Positions 56,840-64,000 of a DNA stretch of 64,000 nucleotides are shown piece after piece; within the stretch, counting starts at the first letter, position 1, and each line of letters opens with the position of its first letter. The position numbers were made by a program, and so were the translations under genes. Below the pieces are notes generated by a model, which saw nothing but the letters and a program-made list of their open reading frames with translations, ran no database searches and had not been told where the DNA came from. The DNA lies in NCBI GenBank assembly GCA_036874045.1, contig JAZBRI010000011.1:6324001-6388000 (forward strand), in the 5' to 3' direction. This DNA comes from Cymodocea nodosa (taxonomy: Eukaryota > Streptophyta > Magnoliopsida > Alismatales > Cymodoceaceae).

Positions 56840-59110
56840 TTAGCCTCTATTCCTAAGTTCATCTACTTCCTTCTGGAGTTTTTCTATTTGTTGCTCGAAT
56901 TGTTCTTTCCTTTTTACAGCTCCAATAATGCCTCCAAAAGGTACAGATACTTCAGCTACAGCATAATTTCTGTATTCTTTCACTGAAATGGTTCTTGATC
57001 TTATCCTTTCCTTTTGGATGTCCATTTCGTGAAATCAACATAGTCTACTGTCAATATAGGTATCAAATCTCCATAAAATAGTTTCTTGTTTGCAAACTTC
57101 ATCTTGGATAGGAAGACTTGACACCAATTAACTTGAATTCTTTTCACAATTGCATAAGTGGCCCATTTGACAAATTGACTTAGTTCAATATCATGGCCTT
57201 GTCATTGGTAGACATTTTTAATCAAGATATTAGCTATCATGTGTGCTTTACCATTTAAATGCTTCAGTCTATTTAATAATGGCACACTAGGATTGATAGC
57301 CAAACTATCCTTGATTTCCTGCTCTGTCCATTCAATGACAGTTGTGCTTTCCAAAATTTCTTTTCCTTCATTCTTCAATCCAAGAATGTTGTAGAGAAGC
57401 CTGGTGTTATCTGTATATTAGCTTCCTCCATGTTGGAAATTAATTGTCCTTCTTCTCTTAAATTAGCATAGAAGCAGGGCACTAGATTTTCATATATTGC
57501 ATGCCCTTTCTGTTGAGAAATAATTTGTAGTAGACCTTGGAATTCAAATAATTCCTTAATTTCTTGCATTTCGTCCCAATTTACTGGTCTACTGTATATG
57601 ATATCATAACCCCTAATCTCTTGGTATTTATTATAAGCTTCCTAACTCCAAAAGTGTACTTCATTCAGAACTGTTGCTTCACTTGGGTTAGGAATGTGAC
57701 TTTGTTGTTCTAGAGGGGTTTGTTCTTGATCATCCTCTTCCATAGGCTGAACTTGAACTTGCTGAAAATGTTATGCAGATTTCTGAACATTTGCTTCTGC
57801 TTTTGTTTGTGGTGGTGAGCTGGCAGAACTCTCCACTCTGTCTTGAAGTGTTTCATTAAATTCAATCGAATCTGTAAAGTCATTTTTGTCCATATGGCTT
57901 TGTTCAACTTCTTGTTCATTATCTGTTCTTTTTTTTTCCTCCTGACTACCAATCTGCATTGTCACTGTTCTTTCTGATTCTTTGGTAGATTGGGATGGAG
58001 TCACGGGCAATTCAGTTTCTACCCTATTTTCTATTTCTTCTTCTTGTACAGGCTGCAGACTAATTCCAGTCTGACTTTCTTCTTTTCTTTGCTCTTGCAT
58101 TCCAACCTGATTTTCTTCTTTTCTTTGCCCTTGCTGCTGCTGCTCCTGCTCCTCCTCAAAATCGGATAGCAGGTTCACCAAAATTGGCTCTACAGGCCTT
58201 GTTGTTGTTGGTACTTCAGATTTAATCTCCTTTTGACATTCAAGCACTATCTCTTTTCCTTTCCTTCGTCTAATTAATTGTGTCTGGTCTTCCTCTTCTA
58301 CTTCTGAGATTAAATCCATAAACAAAGGCTCTATACGCCTTTGAGCCACAGGTACTGGCTCTTCCTATTTAGTTTTTTCAATACTTGCTAGTCTCGAAGG
58401 ACCAGCTTCAGCTTCTCCTCTTGCAGCAAATCTGACTATGGTTCTTTGATGTTGTTCAACTTTAATTTTGTATTGGGCTTTCAATTTTTCTACAACCCTC
58501 TTCTTGCAAAGTGCATGAAATACTAGGTGTGCTTTAGCTACTACCACATCTTCTGGTTCTCCTTGGTTTTTCCCAACTTGAACCAGTCCTTGGAATTCTC
58601 TTAATTCCTCTTCAGTTGAAGGCCCCAACATTGCTACTTGTGCCAACAACCTAAATGGTGGAACTGAAGGTCCTAGCTGCTGTTCCTCAAGAACAGGTCT
58701 TTCAGTAGTTGACTCCTCTTGTTCTTCTTCTACTTGTTGTTGTCGCCTCATTTCACCCCTTGCACGACCAGCAATGCGCCTTTTGAACTATAATCCGGCC
58801 TTGCATTGGATTAGTTCTAGGGCTACTTCGTTGTTTGGTCTGATTTTTCTTTCTTTATTGACAGCAATTTCTATTGCTATTCTGATTCTTATTTCCATTA
58901 TCTAGGGTATTTGTATACCCAAATCTACTAAAACTCTTCTCAAGTTGAAAAGTTCGAATTCTACCTTCTATAGCTCTTTTTTTCTTGTAGTATTCCTGAT
59001 TTTCTATCGCATGTGCCATTCCTCTAACTCTTTCAGAAATTCTGATGTGTCAACAGCATCTTCCCAGAACTCGGGTGTCATCTTCCTCATCGTGGAGTAA
59101 CACAATGGCA
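56840..59110 (-). pseudogene. Env-position ORF of Gyp-B, most complete gypsy copy
   Basis: The 5' part is uncertain: a possible start near 59110 reads MPLCYSTMRKM, followed by stops. The main frame runs from FKRRIAGRARGEMRRQQQ (58780) through a Q/E-rich region, VAQRRIEPLFMDLISEVEEE, RRRKGKEIV and a polar acidic middle (58349-57771). Then QEIKELFEFQGLLQII, YENLVPCFYANLREEG, LLYNILGLKNEGKEI, KRIRSRTISVKEYRNYAVAEV and a C-terminal coiled coil EQQIEKLQKEVDELRNRG with stop at 56840. One main frameshift near 57400 and several stops. The domain is shared with copia Y and W. No signal peptide or membrane helix is visible. Confidence 0.75.
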
Positions 59111-59229
59111 TGGAATCGCTCTGTTCTAAGTTCTAACTGATCTACTGGATAACGCCCCCAAAACCCTAGGTTTTAAATAAACTCTAATTTTAGGCGGGTA
59201 ATCAAGTCATTTCCCAAACCAACTCTCAC

Positions 59230-59360
59230 TCTCTCATCTGTGCAATTACAGATAACTCCACAAACTAAGTCCGTGGACTTAACTATAGTACTCCGTTGAC
59301 TAACTCAAGACTCAACGAAGTAAGTTTGTTGAGTTAAGCGTAACTCAATGGACCTCCCGC
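59230..59360 (-). promoter_or_regulatory. TGAGTT hairpins upstream of Gyp-B env-position ORF
   Basis: Contains GTTGAGTTAAGCGTAACTCAA and CTCAACGAAGTAAGTTTGTTGAG-type inverted repeats, plus CCGTGGACTTAAC. It lies 120-250 bp before the first possible start of the ORF, between it and the CCGAAAC array. Matches 293-360 in Gyp-A. Confidence 0.5.
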
Positions 59361-59389
59361 ACAAACAGATATAATAAAAAATACTTAAG

Positions 59390-59580
59390 ATAATAGTTTT
59401 TTTTTCTCGGTTTTTACCGATTTAACCGATACTATGTTTCGGTCAAACCGAATTTTTTTTCGATTGAACCAATACTATGTTTCGGTAAAACCAAATTTTT
59501 TTACTAAAAATTAATATAGATTTTTTATGTTCCAGTCATACCAATGGATCTAGTTGATTGAACCGCAACGATTTTTATAT
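59390..59580 (-). repeat. ACCGA...TCGGT hairpin array between pol and env-position ORF
   Basis: The plus strand shows ACCGATTTAACCGATACTAT, TTTCGGTCAAACCG and CCAATACTATGTTTCGGTAA. This is the reverse complement of the array at 1-240. It follows the end of pol (stop 59644-59646) directly, with no LTR between. Confidence 0.75.
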
Positions 59581-59643
59581 TTTATAAATTTTTAATTAAT
59601 TTTTTTTAATAAAAATGAAAATAAAATAAAAACTGATTTCTTT

Positions 59644-62600
59644 CTAAGTAAAGCTCGAGTAGTCCTCTAATCTTACTTCTTCTATAATTCCAAAGGAGCT
59701 TTTTAGTATTTTCAAAATAGGTCTAAGTCTTTGTCCATTTACTTTAAATATATTCTGATTTTTAGGATTTTCAATCTAATAACTCCATAGGGATAAATAT
59801 TTCAAACTATGTAAGGTCTTGCCCATCTAGATCTTAATTTTCCTGGATGGTTATGGAGTCTAGCTATGTAAAGATATACTTCTTGTCCTATTTCAAAGCT
59901 TTTAGGAATAATTTTCCTATCATGCCAGAATTTCATTCTCTTTTTCTCTAACAGTCTTCGAATAAGCTTCATTCCTAAATTCTTTTAGTTCAATTAATTG
60001 CATTTTCCTATTTTCAGCAGCTTGATTTAAATTAGTGTTCAGAGTTTTTAATGCCCAATAAGCTTTATGTTCTATTTCAACTAGTAAATGACAACTTTTT
60101 CCATATACTAGCCTAAAAGGAGACAAACCTAAGCTTGTCTTATAAGCAGTTCTATAAGCTCAAAGTGCATCTATCAATCTATTAGCCCAATCTGTTCTAG
60201 TAGGATTTACTACTTTTTCTAAGATTAACTTAATTTGTTTGTTAGCACTTTCTACTTATCCACTTGTTTGCAGATAATATGATGTTGCAATTTTGTGGTT
60301 TACTCCATATTTCTTCATTAAGGCTTCAAAACTTCTATTACAGAAATGAGTTCCTCTATCACTGATAATAGCTTTAGGTATTCCAAATCTGGCAAATATA
60401 TTGGTTCTTATAAATTGTATTACCACTTTGTTATCATTAGTTTTTGTAGGAATAGCTTCTATCCATTTAGATACATAATCCACCCACAACAATATATAAT
60501 TAAATTGATTAGACAAAGGAAATGGACTCATAAAATCTATTCCCCACACATCAAAGATTTCAACCTCAACAATAGGATTAAGAGGCATCATATTCCTCTT
60601 TGATATTCTTCCTATTTGTTGACATCTTAAACAACTTAAGCAATATTTATGAGCATCTTTGAATAGTGTTGGCCAATAAAATCCACATTGCAGAATTTTT
60701 GCAATAGTTTTCATTGAGCCAAAATGTCCTCCACAAGCTTGGTCATGACAGAAAGACAATATGCTCTGATATTCAGTTTTTGGAACACACCTCCTTGAAA
60801 CCAGATCAGGACATTTCTTAAATAAGTATGAGTCTTCCCAATAGTAATATTTTACTCTTGAGAAAAACAATTTCTTATCCTGTCTATTCCAATCCTTAGG
60901 TGTTAAACTAGTAACTAAGTAATTAACTATGTTTGCATACCAAGGTATTGTGTTGATGGTCATTAATTGTTTATCAGGAAAATTATCCTTAATTTCAATA
61001 TTTGATTTTTCTATTTGTAATCTTGATAAATGATCTGCTACTACATTCTCACAACCTTTTTTATCTTTAATTTCTAGATCAAATTCTTGTAATAATAATA
61101 TCCATCGGATCAATCTAGGCTTAGTTTCTTTTTTTGCTATTAGGTGTTTTAAAGTTATATGATCCGTGTATACTATTACTTTAGCTCCAATCAGATATGA
61201 TCTAAACTTTTCCAAGGCAAACACAACAGCTAATAGTTCTTTTTTAGTAGTTGTGTAATTAACTTGAGCATCATTTAAGGTTTTGCTTGCATAATGAATC
61301 ACTTTAGGAGATTTTTCTATCTTCTGTCCCAACACTGCTCCTACAACAAAATCAGAAGCATCGCACATTAATTCAAATGGATGGCTCCAATCAGGTGCTT
61401 GAATTATAGGAGTTGAAATTAAGCTAGTTTTAAGTTTGAAAAATGATTCCTTGCAATTTTTATCAAAGTTCAATGGGACATCTTTTAATAGATTAGTTAA
61501 AGGTCTAGCTATTTTGCTAAAGTCTTTAATAAATCTTCTATAAAAACTAGCATGTCCTAAAAATGATCTAATATCTTTTACTGATTTAGGTTTTGGTAGA
61601 TTAGAAATTACTTCTATTTTAGCTTTATCTACTTCCAACCCTTTCTTAGAAACAACATACCCTAAGACTATTCTTTGTTTAACCATGAAGTGACATTTTT
61701 CACAATTTAGAACCCGATTTTTTTCCACAGCATTTTAATATTTGGTCTAAATTTTTTAAACAAACTTCATATGAATTACCATAAACAGTAAAATCATCTA
61801 TAAATATTTCTAAGAAATCTTCAATCATTCTAGTAAATATGCCCTGCATACACCTTTGAAAGGTGGCTGGTGCATTGCATAATCCGAATGGCATTCTCTT
61901 AAAAGCATAAGTTCCATTAGGACAGGTGAAAGTTATTTTCTCTTGATCCTCTAATGCTACTAGAATTTGATTACAACCTAAATACCCCTCTAGGAAACAA
62001 AAATATTCTTGCCCTGCTAATCTTTCCAGCATTTGATCTATAAAAGGTAAGGGAAAATGTCTTTCCTAGTCACAACATTCAGCTTTCTATAGTCTATACA
62101 TACTCTCCAGCCTGATTGAATTCTAATAGGTATCAAGTCTTGACTTTCATTCCTAATGACTATTAATCCTGATTTCTTGGGAACTACACGAATTGGGCTA
62201 ACCCACGAGCTATCAGAAATCGGATAAATTATGTCATTATCTAACCATTTTACTATTTCTTTTCTGACTACTTCTTTAAGGTTTGGATTTAATCTCCTCT
62301 TAGGAATTCTAGCAGGTTTAGCATTCTCTTCTAAATATATGTGGTGACAACATAAAGTTGAACTTAACCCTTTTATATCAGTCATAGTCTATCCTATTGC
62401 TTCTTCATAACTTTTTACTACATCTTTTAATTTAGCTATTTGATCCTCTTTTAAATCTGAAGCAATAATGATTGGACAGGTTCGTTTCTCTTCTAGAAAT
62501 ATATAGGTTAATTCAGGAGGTAAAGGTTTTAATTCTAAATGTTACCCATCAGAAGCTAGAGCTCCTAATTGAACATCATCATTTTCTAAATTAATTTCTT

Positions 62601-62788
62601 CCTGATCTCCTATATTTATGCTTTCACTTTCCTCTAAAGTTTAAGAATTGATTTGCCTATTTAATTCTTCTTGAATCACATCATCTAACATATCTCCTTC
62701 ATCCTCTAAAAAGTCTATGGTATGTAAGGACATTTCTAACTCCTCAAACCTTTCTAGTTTGAAAATTGAGTATCCTCATTACCATAAG
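59644..62788 (-). pseudogene. pol: Gyp-B pol: RT, RNase H and integrase (gypsy, Athila/Tat-like)
   Basis: 5'-truncated by an LTR-G insertion (ATAAG at 62784-62788). Lead-in LELKPLPPELTYIFLE and MTDIKGLSSTLCCH. RT: WRVCIDYRKLNVVTRKDIFP, FTCPNGTYAFKRMPFGLCNAP, FIDDF (catalytic). A one-base frameshift near 61715, then [20 protein letters not shown]. The 490-codon open part (61728-60256) covers RNase H ([37 protein letters not shown]), the integrase HHCC zinc domain ([10 protein letters not shown]...CLSCLRC) and the DDE core: [21 protein letters not shown], then QTSG-stop-VESANKQ with a CAA to TAA change. The end is [13 protein letters not shown] and VNGQRLRPIL, stop at 59644. The closest relative in the window is Ath-D. 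Confidence 0.9.
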
Positions 62789-64000
62789 TGTTTGGATCTC
62801 CAGCACGGCACTAGAAAACTTGATTGGTTACCCAACAACGTGCTAGAAAAACTTGGATTTGTTAACTTCTGTTTTTACTTAGTTAATTTATCTTTATGCC
62901 TATTCCTTTTTAGAAGTAAACAAACAACCTTTCACACAAATTAGATATTAATTCAAATTTGTATTTTAACTGCAAGTGCACAATGTCTATTGTATTAGTG
63001 TGCAAGTACAGGTCGATCTCATAGGGAATTGCTTAAGAATTGTGAAATGTTCCATTTTTAACAATCAAATTTATATATTCAATAAGCTCTTTGTTGAGTT
63101 ACAGTTAACTCAATAGACTAAGTTCGTTGAGTTATGGCTAACTCAACAGACTAACCTCATGGACTTAAGTTAACTCCACGAGCCAGCCTTTCCTATTTAA
63201 TATTGCTATTTACAAAGGAATTCGGCCAACCATTGGGCGGTTCCATAGATTGTAAATAACGTCAATTAAGCTCTTTAATGTTAGTAAACACTAGATTTAT
63301 CATTAGGCAATACTAACATTCAGATAATTCAAACAATAACCATTAAAATTTTTAAGTCTTTTAAACGAACCAATTTAAGCAAACTGTTAAACTAAAACAA
63401 ACATAAAACAATCACAATACTGACAAAGATAACATTAATCACGATACAAAATAAACAATACAACACTCAAATACAAAATATAAACATAGATAACTTCTTT
63501 TTGGTATTTTTGTTTTGATATGAGCAGGGAAATGGGCGAAATGTGAAATGTAAAGTAATCTTAGTCAATAGTAAAGACTTCTATCACTACATGCGACGCG
63601 ATTACACCATTGAAAATTAAACCACTTACAATTCTGTCTCCTCTCCCTATAGAATCGCGAGTCCAGAATTGTAACATGATCTCCTCTTCAGCATACAGGC
63701 ATCAACCTGAAGCTAAGGCTAGAAGCTTTATGATCTCTTGAGATATGAGTCGACGCTTGGTGAAAATGGCTTCCCTTCCCATGACATGATCACTCCTCAC
63801 AATGGTTGTTAGGCACTGTGTTTGGCTCGGAATCGACCCGACATTAAGAAAGTATCCTCACAGACCTCCGATGGTTGGTGATTATGGTGGTGGTGATGAT
63901 GGTTGGTGTGGTACTTTAGAGAATTGCCGACGTTGATCCTCCTCCGCACACACTAGCCACACCCATCGATCACACACCACTTTTACTTCTTTTTCTTCTT
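62789..64000 (-). repeat. LTR-G, inverted copy, runs off the right edge
   Basis: Plus-strand start TGTTTGGATCTCC is the 3' end of an LTR-G lying on the minus strand; about 1.2 of 1.8 kb is in the window. There is a short internal duplication near 62800-62850 (TCTAG...TTTTCTAG). Hairpins at 63085-63180 and the region equivalent to 6360-6800 at 63540-64000. Inserted in Gyp-B pol. Whether it is a solo LTR or belongs to an element beyond the edge cannot be told. Confidence 0.85.

Overview
The window is AT-rich nuclear DNA of a flowering plant, probably a eudicot. It consists almost entirely of nested, decayed LTR retrotransposons. Two superfamilies are present: Ty1/copia elements with SIRE/Maximus-like features, and Ty3/gypsy elements with Athila/Tat-like features. 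No rRNA, tRNA, CRISPR array or clear low-copy host gene was found. The only long intact reading frame with a host-type domain is an F-box protein ORF (2887-4026), and it lies inside a gypsy element.

Layout. Gyp-A (1-7561, + strand) has hairpin repeats, the tail of an env-position ORF, a leader with a TATA box, gag, the F-box ORF, a 3' module, a polypurine tract (PPT) and a 3' LTR of family 'LTR-G'. It abuts Y-a (7562-8729, -), a copia RT fragment. Copia X (8730-12143 and 26027-26450, -) is inserted in Y-a. Copia Y-b (12144-26026, -) is inserted in the integrase of X: it has gag, pol, an env-position ORF and a 3' LTR, with its 5' LTR cut in half. Y-b itself carries a solo LTR (19618-21245) with a perfect CATAC target duplication. 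Athila-like element Ath-D (26451-32615, -) has lost integrase and its 3' LTR and is fused to X. On its right lies copia Y-c (32616-42790, -), with 5' LTR, gag, pol and env-position ORF. Y-c sits in Gyp-C (42791-46050, +), a gypsy fragment with env-position ORF, leader and gag. Gyp-C is interrupted on the right by copia W (46051-53130, -), which keeps gag and env-position ORF but has no pol. A partial LTR-G (53131-53713, +) follows, then Gyp-B (53714-62788, -), with pol, hairpins, env-position ORF, leader and a gag remnant. Gyp-B is interrupted by a solo LTR-G (54124-55924, TSD CTTTC) and bounded by another LTR-G that runs off the right edge (62789-64000).

Nearly all retroelement genes carry stops and frameshifts, so this is old silent repeat DNA. 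Three patterns go beyond ordinary nesting. (1) Short hairpin arrays, mostly of the TAACTCAACG/CGTTGAGTTA type, lie in front of gag, env-position and F-box ORFs and in several LTRs of both superfamilies. (2) Copia and gypsy elements here share non-coding modules: a 3' UTR module, an internal PPT and an LTR-U3-like segment. They also share the env-position ORF. (3) A non-autonomous gypsy element carries an intact F-box gene where pol would be expected.
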